A stretch of DNA of 64,000 nucleotides from Candidatus Protistibacter heckmannii. Lineage in GTDB: Bacteria > Pseudomonadota > Gammaproteobacteria > Burkholderiales > Burkholderiaceae. Positions within the stretch are counted from its first letter, which is position 1. The number at the start of each line of letters is the position of its first letter. Positions 47,087 to 56,862 of the stretch are shown here, piece by piece. Position numbers and translations under genes: made by a program. The stretch spans positions 23,061 to 87,060 of the forward strand of contig JALBVF010000009.1 of the NCBI GenBank assembly GCA_025050535.1. Reading direction: 5' to 3'. The notes under the pieces are model-generated. The model searched no databases. It was given only the letters and a program-made list of their open reading frames with translations, and had not been told where the DNA came from.

Positions 47087-49692
47087 ATGAAACTCGTACG
47101 CTACGGCGCCGCCGGCAAGGAAAAGCCCGGCCTGATCGACAAGGAAGGCAAGCTGCACGACCTCTCCGGCGTCGTCGCCGACCTCACGCCCGCGCAGTTC
47201 GCGCCGGCGGCGCTCGCCAAGCTGGCGAAGCTCAAGCCCGCCAGCCTGCCGCTGGTCAAGGGCAAGAAGCGCTTCGGCGTGCCGGTGGCGGGCGTGGACA
47301 AGTTCGTCGCCATCGGCCTGAACTATTCTGACCATGCGGCCGAGGCCGGCATGGCGATCCCCAAGGAACCCATCGTTTTCATGAAGGAGATCACCAGCCT
47401 CTTCGGCCCGGACGACGACGTGCTGCTGCCGCGCGGCTCGGTGAAGAGCGACTGGGAGGTGGCGCTGGGCATCTTTATCGGCCGCAAGGCGAGCTACGTG
47501 AGCAAGAAGGACGCGCTCAAGTACGTGGCCGGCTATTGCGTGGTCAACAACATGTCCGAGCTCGAATACCAGCTCGAGCGAGGCGGCACCTGGGACAAGG
47601 GCAAGGGCTGCAACACCTTCGGCCCGGTGGGCCCCTGGCTGGTCACCGCCAACGAGATCAAGGATCCGCGGAACATCGAGATGTGGCTCGACCTCAACGG
47701 CAAGCCGGCGCAGCGCGGCAGCACCGCGACCATGATCTTCGGCTTGGCCCATCTGATCAGCTACGTGAGCGAATACATGACCCTGATGCCGGGCGACATC
47801 ATCACCACCGGCAAGCCTCCGGACGTGGGCATGGGCATGAAGCCGCCGCGCTTCCTCAAGGCTGGCGACGTGATGACCCTCAGCATCCAGGGCCTGGGCG
47901 AGCAGAAGCAGAAGGTGGTCAAGCCGAAGAAGGCGAAGACCGCGGTCAAGGCGGCCAAGACGACAAAGGGCAAGCCGGCGCCGATGCGCTCGAGCGCCTG
48001 GTTTTCGTGCAACGACATCTACAGCTTCATCTACCGCAGCTGGATGAAGAGCCGCGGCATCCCGCACGACCAGTTCGACGGCCGGCCGGTGATCGGCATC
48101 TGCAACACCTGGTCTGAGCTCACGCCCTGCAATTCGCATTTCCGCGTGCTCGCCGAGCAGGTGCGCCAGGGCATCCTGGAAGCCAGCGGCTTCCAGCTGG
48201 AATTCCCCGTGACCTCGCTGGGCGAGACCCTGGTGCGGCCCACCGCGATGCTGCTGCGCAATCTCGCCAGCATGGACGTGGAGGAGACGCTGCGCGCCAA
48301 TCCTCTCGACGGCGTGGCGCTGCTCTTCGGCTTCGACAAGACCACGCCCGCGCTGCTGATGGGCGCGTCCAGCGTGGACCGGTCAACCATCGGCGTCTCC
48401 GGCGGCCCGATACTCTCGGGCAAATACCGCGGCCAGGACATCAGCTCGGGCACCAACACCTGGTCGATGTCGGAGGATGTGCGAGCCGGCGAGATGACGC
48501 TCGATGAATTCCACGAGGCTGAATCCTGCATGCACCGCTCGCACGGCCACTGCATGACCATGGGCACCGCCTCAACCATGGCCTCGATGGTCGAGGCGCT
48601 GGGCGTTGGCCTGCCGGGCAACGCCGCCTATCCAGCGGTGGACGGCCGGCGCAAAATGCTGGCGCGCGAAGCCGGGCGGCGCATCGTCGGCATGGTCAAG
48701 GAAGGGCTGACGCTGTCGAAGATCCTCACCCGCCAGGCCTTCGCGAACGCGATCCGCGCGAATGCGGCGATCGGCGGCTCGACCAATGCGGTGATCCACC
48801 TGATCGCCATCGCGCGGCGCATGGGCGTGGACCTCAAGCTCGAGGACTGGGACGAATTCGGCCGCGGCGTGCACACCCTGGTCAATCTGATGCCCAGCGG
48901 CAAATACCTGATGGAGGACTTCTGCTACGCCGGCGGCCTGCCGGTAGTGCTGCGCACGCTGGGCGAGCAGAGCCTGCTCAACAAGAAAGCGCTCACCGCG
49001 AACGGCAAGACGCTCTGGGAAAAAAACAAGGACGCGCCCTACTGGAACCGCGACGTGATCACCACTTGGGAAAAGCCCTTCAAGAAGCACACAGGCATCG
49101 CGGTGCTGCGCGGCAATCTCTGCCCCGACGGCGCGGTGCTCAAGCCCTCGGCCACCACACCCAAGCTGCTCAAGCACAAGGGCCGCGCCGTGGTGTTCGA
49201 AAGCATCGAGGATTTCCACAAGCGCATCGACGACCCCAAGCTCGATATCGACAAGGACTGCTTGATGGTCCTCAAGAACTGCGGGCCCAAGGGCTATCCG
49301 GGCATCGCCGAGGTGGCAACATGCCGCTGCCGCCCAAGCTTCTCAAGCAGGGCGTGACCGACATGGTGCGCATCTCGGACGCGCGCATGAGCGGCACGGC
49401 CTACGGCGCCGTGGTGCTGCACGTGGCGCCCGAGGCGGCGGCCGGCGGCCCGCTGGCCCTGGTGCAAAACGGCGACATCGTCGAACTCGACGTGATCAAG
49501 CGCAAGCTGCATCTGCACGTGAGCGACGCGGAGCCGGCGAAGCGCAAGGCGAAATGGACGCCTCCCAAGCCGCCGCTGTCGTTCGGCTATTATAAGCTCT
49601 ACATCGACCACGTGAACCAGGCCAACGAGGGCGCGGACCTGGACTTCCTCGTTGGCTGCAGCGGCAGCGCGGTGCTGCGCGACAACCACTGA
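47087..49692 (+). pseudogene. FAH-family hydrolase fused to IlvD/Edd-type sugar-acid dehydratase, frameshifted near the end
   Basis: One frame encodes two enzymes. Residues 1 to ~282 are a fumarylacetoacetate-hydrolase-fold protein (MKLVRYGAAGKEKPGLID, AIGLNYSDHAAEAG, DWEVALGIFIG, GDIITTGKPPDVGMG), like hydrolases of 2,4-diketo-3-deoxy sugar acids. A Lys/Ala/Thr linker (~283-299) leads to an IlvD/Edd dehydratase starting MRSSAWFSCNDIYSFIYRSW. It has GICNTWSELTPCNSHFR, FGFDKTTPALLMGA (the usual Fe-S Cys of GCDKT is Phe), GHCMTMGTAST and IGGSTNAVIHL. A base is missing near 49315 (GAGGTGGCAAC where GTGGGCAAC is expected), so the last ~125 residues (MSGTAYGAVVLHVAPE and on, to 49692) are in another frame. 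The hydrolase half should be intact. A CAGGAG site precedes the start. Confidence 0.87.
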
Positions 49693-49720
49693 GCGCCGCT
49701 GGGCGGCGGCGCACGCCCTT

Positions 49721-50629
49721 CTACAGCCCCTGCTCGGCGATATAGTCGCGGATCACCTGTTCGTAGCCCGGATCGGGCAGTAGGCCGAGGCTGGCGGCGC
49801 GCTGGCTGACGAAGCGCGCCGGCAGGTTCACCGCCGAGCGCCAGGGCCATTCCAGTTCGCTGGCGAAGAGCGCCTTGCGCAGGCCCTCGCCGGCGCGCGC
49901 CGGCGAACTGAGCGCCACCGCGGTCTCCATCGGCACCGGGCAGTTGGCGCGCAGGCCCGAGAGCGGCTCGCGCACAATGCCAGAGAGAAAACCCGAGGCC
50001 GCCTGATTCGGCTTGCCGGGACGCACCGACACGGTCATCAGTCGCGCGTTGCGGCCGTGGATGTAGCCCTTGCGGCTGTATTCGGCGATGAGCTGCTCGC
50101 CGACGAATTTCTGCGTGCCGTAGGAGCTTTGCGGCGCGGGCAGGCTGGCGTCGACGACGGGATCGGGCAGGCGCTCGCCCGGTCCCGCGCCGAAGATGGA
50201 GACCGAGCTGGCGAAGACCACGCGCGGCGGCTGGCCGCCGGCGAGCACGCGGGCGCGGAAGGCTTCGAGCATGGTGGTGAGGGCGAGCAGGTTGCTGCGC
50301 AGGTCGAGTTCGAAGTCGCGCTCGCATTCGCCGCTGACCGCCGCGGCGAAATGGCAGACGGCGTCGACGTCGGCGCTGATCAGGCCGCCCGCGACGAGGT
50401 CGGTGAGTTCGCCGACGGCCGCCGTGACGCACGGATCGCGCGCCAGGTCCGGCGGCGGCGCGATGCGGTCGGCGAGGATGAGCGACAGGCCGTTCCTGGC
50501 GCCGCCCTTGCCTGCGCTTCCTTTCGCGCTCTTTCCCGGACCGCCCTCCGCCACGCCGGACTGCGCCAGCAGGCTGTGCGCCAGCCGCGCGCCCAGAAAC
50601 CCCGCTCCGCCGGCGATCAGAATACGCAT
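49721..50629 (-). CDS. denD: NAD-dependent dehydrogenase of the D-erythronate dehydrogenase (DenD) type
   Basis: An extended short-chain dehydrogenase of 302 residues. The cofactor motif is GGAGFLGARLAHSLL, and SSVSIFGAG with SYGTQKFVGEQL supplies Ser, Tyr and Lys. GRNARLMTVSVRPGKPNQAASGFLSGIVREPLSG is typical of the DenD group, which oxidises D-erythronate. A Gly/Lys-rich insertion at about residues 27-45 (EGGPGKSAKGSAGKGGA) is unusual. It is convergent with the dehydratase fusion, so it belongs to the sugar-acid block by theme rather than operon. Intact; substrate is inferred from family. Confidence 0.8.
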   Translation of the reverse strand: MRILIAGGAGFLGARLAHSLLAQSGVAEGGPGKSAKGSAGKGGARNGLSLILADRIAPPPDLARDPCVTAAVGELTDLVAGGLISADVDAVCHFAAAVSGECERDFELDLRSNLLALTTMLEAFRARVLAGGQPPRVVFASSVSIFGAGPGERLPDPVVDASLPAPQSSYGTQKFVGEQLIAEYSRKGYIHGRNARLMTVSVRPGKPNQAASGFLSGIVREPLSGLRANCPVPMETAVALSSPARAGEGLRKALFASELEWPWRSAVNLPARFVSQRAASLGLLPDPGYEQVIRDYIAEQGL

Positions 50630-50725
50630 ACGTCTCCTCCTCGAGGCTTGCCGCCGCTCCGCTTTCGCGAATGACGGACGCCGGTTTTATGGTTCAATGC
50701 GCCATCATTATGTGTCGAAACGACT

Positions 50726-51799
50726 GTGTTGCAGCCAAATCCCTTGCAGCCTTATCCGCGCTCCGATCCTCGGCCCGATCCGCAGCCCTACGCCGCTCCC
50801 TGGTGGCTGCCCGGCGCGCAGTCGCAGACCATCTTTCCGGCGCTCCGCCATCCCGAGTCCGCGCCCGCATATGCGCGCGAACGCTGGGACGCGCTGCTCC
50901 ATCAGGGCCATGCGGACTTCATCGACGTCGACTGGGTCAACAAGGCGGCGCTCGCCGATCCGGGCCGCCCGCTGCTGGTGCTGTTCCACGGCCTGGAAGG
51001 CAGCTCGCAGAGCCACTATGCGCGCGCCGTGATGAACGCCGTCGCGCGGCGCGGCTGGGTTGGCGCGGTGCCGCATTTCCGCGGCTGCTCGGGCGAGCCG
51101 AACCGCGCGCCGCGCTTCTATCACTCCGGCGATTCGGCGGAGATCGGCTGGATGCTCGAGCGCTTCCGGCGCGAATACGGCGGTGCGAACGATGCGCGGC
51201 GGCCCTTCTATGCGGCGGGTGTGTCCCTGGGCGGCAACGCCCTGCTGCGCTTTCTCGGTGAGCAAGGATCGGCCGCGGGTTTCGTCGACGCGACGGCGGC
51301 GATCTCCGCGCCGCTGGATCTGGCGGCCGGCGGCGCGGCGCTGTCGCAGGGCTTCAACATGGTCTACACTCGCATGTTCCTCAAGACGCTGAAGCGCAAG
51401 TGCGAGATCAAGCTCCAGCAGTTTCCCGGCCTCTTCGACGCACAGGCGATGCGCAGCAGCCGCGACCTCTACGAATTCGACAACGTGGTCACCGCGCCGC
51501 TGCACGGCTACCGCGACACCGACGACTACTGGCGCCGCGCCTCCAGCCTGCCCATCCTCGGCGAGATCCGCGTGCCCACCCTGGTGCTCAACGCCCGCAA
51601 CGACCCCTTCCAGCCGGCGCGCGCGCTGCCGCGTCCGCAGTCCACGGATGGCAAGGGCAACGGCTGGATCGGCCAGGTACGCATCGAACAGCCCGCGCAC
51701 GGCGGCCACGTCGGCTTCATGCGCGGCGCGCTGCCGCTGGCGGGCCGCATCGACTGGCTACCGCGGCGCATCCTCGACTTCGCGGCCGGCCATGGATGA
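50726..51799 (+). CDS. YheT-type alpha/beta hydrolase
   Basis: A 357-residue hydrolase of the YheT/Embr family. The oxyanion region is LLVLFHGLEGSSQSHYARA, the nucleophile Ser is in AGVSLGGNALLRFLG, the acid is in LNARNDPFQP and the His in QPAHGGHVGF. PHFRGCSGEPN is a family hallmark. Natural substrate is unknown. The start is a GTG at 50726; its stop overlaps the next gene's start by eight bases, so the two are translationally linked. Confidence 0.9.
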   Translation: MLQPNPLQPYPRSDPRPDPQPYAAPWWLPGAQSQTIFPALRHPESAPAYARERWDALLHQGHADFIDVDWVNKAALADPGRPLLVLFHGLEGSSQSHYARAVMNAVARRGWVGAVPHFRGCSGEPNRAPRFYHSGDSAEIGWMLERFRREYGGANDARRPFYAAGVSLGGNALLRFLGEQGSAAGFVDATAAISAPLDLAAGGAALSQGFNMVYTRMFLKTLKRKCEIKLQQFPGLFDAQAMRSSRDLYEFDNVVTAPLHGYRDTDDYWRRASSLPILGEIRVPTLVLNARNDPFQPARALPRPQSTDGKGNGWIGQVRIEQPAHGGHVGFMRGALPLAGRIDWLPRRILDFAAGHG

Positions 51800-52304
51800 G
51801 ATCGTCCACCAGGCGCTGGCCAAATGTCCCAACGTTCCGTACTGCAACGGCTGGCTGGCGCCGGACCGGTGCGGCGGATGGCGCATGCGTAATGAATTCG
51901 TGCAGCAGAACGGGCTGCCCGGCGACCCGATCCGGCATGCGGCCCTGATCGCCTTTATCGAGCGCAACTATCAGCGCGCCGACGACGGCTGCTGGTATTT
52001 CCAGAACGGCCTGCAGCGCGTGTATTTGGAACTGGAAGCCGCGCCCTGGGTGGTGCATCTGCATCCCGCGCCCGGCGGCTGCGCGCAGCCGCTGTGCCTG
52101 ACCACCACGGTCAAGCCCTTCGCGGTGGACGGCTGCCTCTGCGACGAGCAGGGTGCGATCTTCCTCGGCGGCGCGCTGGGCGAATTGAATTGGGACGGGA
52201 AGAAGCTGGAGATCGAGCTGGTGCTGCGTGCCGAGCTGGGTAGGCGCTTCGGCTTCGTCGCCAGCCCGGCGGCCGATCAGCGCCGCGTGCGCGGACCCAG
52301 CTGA
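51792..52304 (+). CDS. Conserved betaproteobacterial protein of unknown function (DUF2946-like, by recollection)
   Basis: A 170-residue protein beginning MDEIVHQALAKCPNVPYCNGWLAPD, overlapping the end of the YheT gene. It has no signal peptide or membrane segment and carries eight Cys spread along the chain. Conserved-looking blocks include CWYFQNGLQRVYLELE and GAIFLGGALGELNWD. I recognise the pattern as a family often found beside YheT-type hydrolases in this class, but I cannot confirm the family number and do not know its function. It overlaps the convergent protease gene by 28 bases. Confidence 0.75.
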   Translation: MDEIVHQALAKCPNVPYCNGWLAPDRCGGWRMRNEFVQQNGLPGDPIRHAALIAFIERNYQRADDGCWYFQNGLQRVYLELEAAPWVVHLHPAPGGCAQPLCLTTTVKPFAVDGCLCDEQGAIFLGGALGELNWDGKKLEIELVLRAELGRRFGFVASPAADQRRVRGPS

Positions 52305-53977
52305 TCCTTGTAGTCGTTCTGCAGCTGATGTATGCGGGCGTCGATTTCCGAGAGCTCGTAGAAATTGGCGTCGCCCGCCGCGCGCGCGATCTTGAGCTGC
52401 TCCAGCGCCGAGGGCCAGGCGCCCTGCAGCATCATGCTCTCCGCCAGGGCGCGGTGCTGGGCGGCGCGCTTGCCCTGCGCCGCGAAGGATTCGGCGAGCA
52501 GATCCCACCAGGCGGACTGGCCCGGCTCCAGACGCGTGCGCGCCTGTAGGAACCCGACAGCGTCGGCCGGCCGGTGCGCAAGCAGCAGCAGGCGCACGTA
52601 GGCCACGCCCACCGCACGCGAGGCCGGGAACTGCTTGAGCGCCTTCTCGGCCTCCTGAACGGCTTCCTGCATCTTGCCGCCGGACGCGGCGAACTCCAGC
52701 TCCATGACCTCGATCGCGGGACTGGTCTTCTCGACGATGGCCGGGCTGCGCACCAGGGCCTCGAGCTCGTCGAGCGCGCGGCGCATGGCGGCGAAGTCGC
52801 CGATCTGTTCGTTCACATAGGCGAGGCCGTAGAGATTGCCGGCCTGCACCTCGGGCTTGAGCGGCGCGCTCTTCTGCTGCTGGAAGTAGTTGCGCAGGTC
52901 GGCCAGCGCCACCGGGCTGGGGGTCTGCAGCACGCGGGCGCGCGCGCGCGCGTAGTAGAACTCGGTGGCCTGCGGCTGCACCGGCTGCTTGGCCGTCTGC
53001 TGGGCGCGGGCCTGCATGTCGGCGATGCGGTCCACGGTCAGCGGGTGGGTGCGGACGTAGGATGGGATGTTCGATTCGTTGATGTTGTTGGCGCGCTGCA
53101 GCCAGCTGAAGAAGGCCGGCGAGGCGCTGGTGTCGAAGCCGCCGGCCTGCAGGATCTGGTAGCCGACGCGATCGGCCTCGCGTTCGGCGTCGCGCGAGAA
53201 GGACTGGTAGTTGTCGGCCGCCGCGGCCTGGCCGCCGATGGCCAGGCCGGTGGCGGCGCTGGGATTATGCGAGGCGGCGAGGATGGCTAGCGCCAGCCCG
53301 CCCAGCGCCATCAGCACATTGCCGCGGTTGCGGTCCTGGCCGCGCGCGTAGTGCTTCTGCAGGACGTGGCCGATTTCGTGGCCGACCACCGCCGCCAGTT
53401 CGGATTCGTTCTCGGCCGCGACCATCAGGCCGGTGTAGACGCCGACGTAGCCGCCCGGCATGGCGAAGGCGTTGATGCCCTTGTCGCGCACGGCGAAGAA
53501 GTCGAAGCTCGGCGCGCTGTCCAGGCCCGAGGCGCGCACCGCGCGCGCGAGGCGAAAGCCCAGGGAGTTCAGGTAGTCGGTGAGCAGCGGGTCGGCGATG
53601 TAGTCGGGATCGCGGCGAATTTCCTGCATCGCCTGCTCGGCCTGCTGGCGTTCCTCGACCTCGGACATCGCCGCATTGGAGGCGTCGCCGAGGTCGGGCA
53701 GATTACCGATGACCGAACGATTGATGGTGGATTCAGTGCGCGAGGCGGGCAGGAAATCGCTGCGGCGCGCATTGACCGCGCGGTTCAGATTGTCCTCGGC
53801 GGCGCGGCTGGTCGTGGAGTCGTCGGCCGGCGCCGCCGTCTGCGCGGCTGGGCTCGAAGGAACGACCGTCGGCGTGGCATCGGCGGAGCGCAGCACGGCG
53901 GGCTGACTCAGCAGGAGCAGCGCCATCGCCAGGGACAGCATCCGCGCGAAGAGGCTGTGGCCCGCGTCTGTCTTCAT
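52277..53977 (-). CDS. M48-family metalloprotease with TPR tail (BepA-like)
   Basis: A periplasmic zinc protease/chaperone that assists outer-membrane protein assembly. From ATG 53977 a signal peptide (LFARMLSLAMALLLLSQPAVL) is followed by a Ser/Thr/Ala-rich linker, the M48 domain with VVGHEIGHVLQKHYARGQD (HExxH) and DAEREADRVGYQIL (third ligand), and a TPR region with AYVNEQIGDFAAMRRALDELEAL and AEKALKQFPASRAVGVAYV. In-frame ATGs at 54008 and 54057 would extend the N-terminus without adding signal-peptide character. Total of about 566 residues is somewhat longer than E. coli BepA. Intact. Confidence 0.9.
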   Translation of the reverse strand: MKTDAGHSLFARMLSLAMALLLLSQPAVLRSADATPTVVPSSPAAQTAAPADDSTTSRAAEDNLNRAVNARRSDFLPASRTESTINRSVIGNLPDLGDASNAAMSEVEERQQAEQAMQEIRRDPDYIADPLLTDYLNSLGFRLARAVRASGLDSAPSFDFFAVRDKGINAFAMPGGYVGVYTGLMVAAENESELAAVVGHEIGHVLQKHYARGQDRNRGNVLMALGGLALAILAASHNPSAATGLAIGGQAAAADNYQSFSRDAEREADRVGYQILQAGGFDTSASPAFFSWLQRANNINESNIPSYVRTHPLTVDRIADMQARAQQTAKQPVQPQATEFYYARARARVLQTPSPVALADLRNYFQQQKSAPLKPEVQAGNLYGLAYVNEQIGDFAAMRRALDELEALVRSPAIVEKTSPAIEVMELEFAASGGKMQEAVQEAEKALKQFPASRAVGVAYVRLLLLAHRPADAVGFLQARTRLEPGQSAWWDLLAESFAAQGKRAAQHRALAESMMLQGAWPSALEQLKIARAAGDANFYELSEIDARIHQLQNDYKDQLGPRTRR

Positions 53978-54115
53978 GCGCCGGCCTTCTGCGGTGCCGT
54001 CCGTCATGCCTTTTTCCTGCAAAGCGCGTTGGCGCTCGGTGTGGGATAGGGGTCGCATATTGCTATAATAACGGGCTGGACGGCTGGTTCTGGACCTTAT
54101 TACAAAGGAAAAATC

Positions 54116-54594
54116 ATGACGGAGCTGACGCATTTCGACGCAGCTTGACAGGTGCATATGGTGGACGTGGGCGACAAGGCCGCGACCCGCCGCATCGCGC
54201 GCGCCACTGGCTGCATCGCGATGCAGCCGGCGACGCTCACGCTGATCCGCGATGGAAGCGCCAAGAAGGGCGACGTGCTGGGCATTGCGCGCATCGCCGC
54301 GATCCAGGTCTTCGAAGAAGACCTCGGACCTGATTCCGCTGAGCCATCCGCTGGTGCTCACCCACGTGAGTGCCGCCTTCGAGATCGACGAGCAGAACAA
54401 CAAGGTGCATTGCCACGGTGCAGGCCGAGAGCGTCGGCCAGACGGGCGTGGAGATGGAGGCGCTGACCGCCGTCTCGGCCGCGCTGCTGACGATCTACGA
54501 CATGGTCAAGGCGGTGGACCGCGGCATGGTCATCTCGCAGGTGCGCCTGCTCGAGAAGAAGGGCGGCAAGTTGGGCGAGTGGGTCGCCGCCTGA
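54116..54594 (+). pseudogene. moaC: Cyclic pyranopterin monophosphate synthase MoaC, three lesions
   Basis: MoaC performs the second half of cyclic pyranopterin formation in molybdenum cofactor synthesis. The start MTELTHFDAA at 54116 meets TGA at 54146-54148 (expected Gly), the frame resumes [21 protein letters not shown], shifts near 54315, continues [21 protein letters not shown], and shifts again near 54418 to [32 protein letters not shown], ending at TGA 54592. The LIPLSHPL and MEALTAVS active-site blocks are still legible, so decay is recent. It is divergent from the BepA-like gene. Confidence 0.93.
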
Positions 54595-54604
54595 GCATTT
54601 CCCT

Positions 54605-56743
54605 CTAGAAATTCCAGGTCAGACCGACGCGGATTGCCGCGGCTCGGCCGGATAGCTGTGGATGTCTGAAATCCCCTGATAGTCCGCCGCGGCCGTGCCA
54701 CTGGAGACGGCGGCGCCGACTTCACTCTTGAGCAGCGAGGTGTAGTAGTAGTCGATGTCGATGACCTGGCGGTTGAACAGGTTGAGCACTTCGAGATGGA
54801 TCTTCACGCCGCGGCTCAGCCGGTAACCCAGTTTCAGATTCGTGATGATCGAGGAATGCGAGCGCACACTGTTGTCCTCGGTGAGCGCGCGCGGGCCGAA
54901 GTAGCGTAGGCGGATGCCGCCGAACCAGGGACCATGCGTGCCCTGGATGCCGATTGACGCAGCCTGCTCGATGGCCTCGGGAATATAGGGGCCGTTGGGA
55001 TCGCCGACGAAACGCGTGCGGGAGAGCTAGATGTCGGCGTCGATGCTGAGGCCGGACGTGAGCTGGTAATAGTTGGCGAGTTCGATGCCGTAGCAGCGGC
55101 TCGCGTAGCTGGGCTCGGTGGTGCCGGAGTCGCCCTGGAAGAGACGAGCTCGGAATCGATGTCGAGCCGCCAGAGCGAGATGGAGGTCTGCAGCCTGGGC
55201 AGCAGCGCCGCCGTCTTGAAGCCGATCTCCGCGCCGGTGGCGCACACCAGAGGCGGCGCTGCGGAGTTGGACTGCTGCAGGTTGTCGATCTTGATGGTCG
55301 CACCGCGCACGTCGTTGCTGTGAAAGCCTTTGCCCCAGCTGAGGAAGAATTCGCTGTCGCGCCCGTTAGCGAAGGCGGCGCTGAACTTGGGGCTGAGGAT
55401 CATCTGGCTTCCGCTGCCTTAGTTGGCCGGATCGCTGCTCGCCACCGTGTACTGCACGCGGTCGGCGCGCAGGCCGGCGGTGCTGCGTAGTCAAGTTGCC
55501 CAGAACGTGGTGTTGCGGCCGTAGAGTCCGGTACTGAGCAGGTTGACGGTGTCGCTGCGGTTCAGCGCATAGGGTTGGCCGTTCTCGGTGAGATAGATGG
55601 CGACGGGATTGAGCTCGTCGTTGCGCGCCTGGAAGCCGAATTCGTTTTCCATGTCCTTGCCGAACCGGCTACCGGTCCAGGTCCGCCCCACCGCTCCGCC
55701 GAATATGTTGCGGTTCTCGGTCTGCATGAACTGGTCGCCGTGGTTGCAGGCGCCCGTGTTCTGGTAGTCGCTGAGGCAGTAGGTGAAGTTGCTGAGCAGG
55801 CTGAGTTCGCTCTTGACGCCGTAGGCCACGGCCTTGAGCTTGCCGTCGGCGAGGCGGCGTTCGTAGTTGGCCTGCAGGCTTGTAGCGGGCCGCCGTGCCG
55901 CCGCCGGTCGGATCGATGTTGCCGTAGGCGCCGATCGCGCCGGAATCGATCGCGCGCTGCGGCACCTGATCGGTGGAGCTCCAGCGGTTGTGATAGGCTG
56001 TGGCCGTGAGCGAAAGGCTCTGGCCCTGCTCCATGTCCATGCTGTAGCGGAGCACGGCGTTGTATTTGTTGGTGCCCTCGGGCAGGGTCCAGGGGCCGTT
56101 CTGCGTGGACCATTCGAGGCCGTAGAGCAGGACGCCCCGGCCCCATTGCGTGCTGTTTTCCAGCAGGGCGCGCCGGTAGTTGTTCTGCCCCAGCTCGACC
56201 GAGGTAATGCCCTGCTCCAGCGATTTGACGTAGTCGATGTGGACCGCGCCCGCCGCGGAGAAGTCCCCTTCCTCGGCGTAATAGTTGCCCTTCTTGTAGC
56301 GCAGGCCGGAGATGAGCTCGGGCATGAGGAAGTTGAGGTCCATATAGCCTTGGCCGTGGACATGCGTGGGCATGTTCAGGGGCACGCCCATGAGACTGCT
56401 GGCGAGGTCGGTGCCGTGGTCCAGGTTGAAGCCGCGCAGGAAGGTATTGATTGGCCTTGCCATCGCCGCTGTGCTGGGTGGCGATCAGGCCGGGGGCGAA
56501 TTCCATGACTTCGGCCGGGCGCATCAGCGGGCGGTTCTGGATCTACGCGGGGGTGACGGTGCCTTCAGTGTCGGAGTCGCCGGCGGGCGACGGCTGGCCG
56601 GTGACGAACACCGGGTCAAGTTCCGTGTCGGGTTGCTGCACGCCGCTGGCGCCGGCGGTGGCGCAGACGAACGCGAGCGACAACGCGAAGGCTGATTGCG
56701 CGGCAAACAGAACGCCCAGCGATGCACGCATGCTCCGGTCCAT
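54605..56743 (-). pseudogene. TonB-dependent outer-membrane receptor, multiple lesions
   Basis: From ATG 56743 a signal peptide (SLAFVCATAGASG) and a plug start (DPVFVTGQPSPAGDSDTEG) are readable. TAG at 56543-56545 interrupts before IQNRPLMRPAEVMEFAPGL. Frameshifts near 56460, 55880 and 55140, plus further stops near 55497, 55420 and 55028, break the barrel. Recognisable pieces include FLRGFNLDHGTDLASSLMGVP, LKLGYRLSRGVKIHLEVLNLFNRQ, and the end IRVGLTWNF at 54605 with the terminal Phe of outer-membrane barrels. It lies just downstream of nikR in the same direction, so it may have been a nickel-related receptor. Confidence 0.9.
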
Positions 56744-56862
56744 CCCGGTCTTCCTTCGCTGATCTCTGTCTTATGTCGCTCCGGGGACCGAAGAGTATGA
56801 AGAATATTAAATTCTTCATACACATTTACGCAAGCCCGCAAATGCGGCAAATCGGGATCCAA

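Noticed and set aside
52277..54403. 708-residue protease with a long N-terminal extension
   Set aside because: The upstream 140 residues cover the divergent moaC region in reverse and have no family match; the signal peptide places the real start near 53977.
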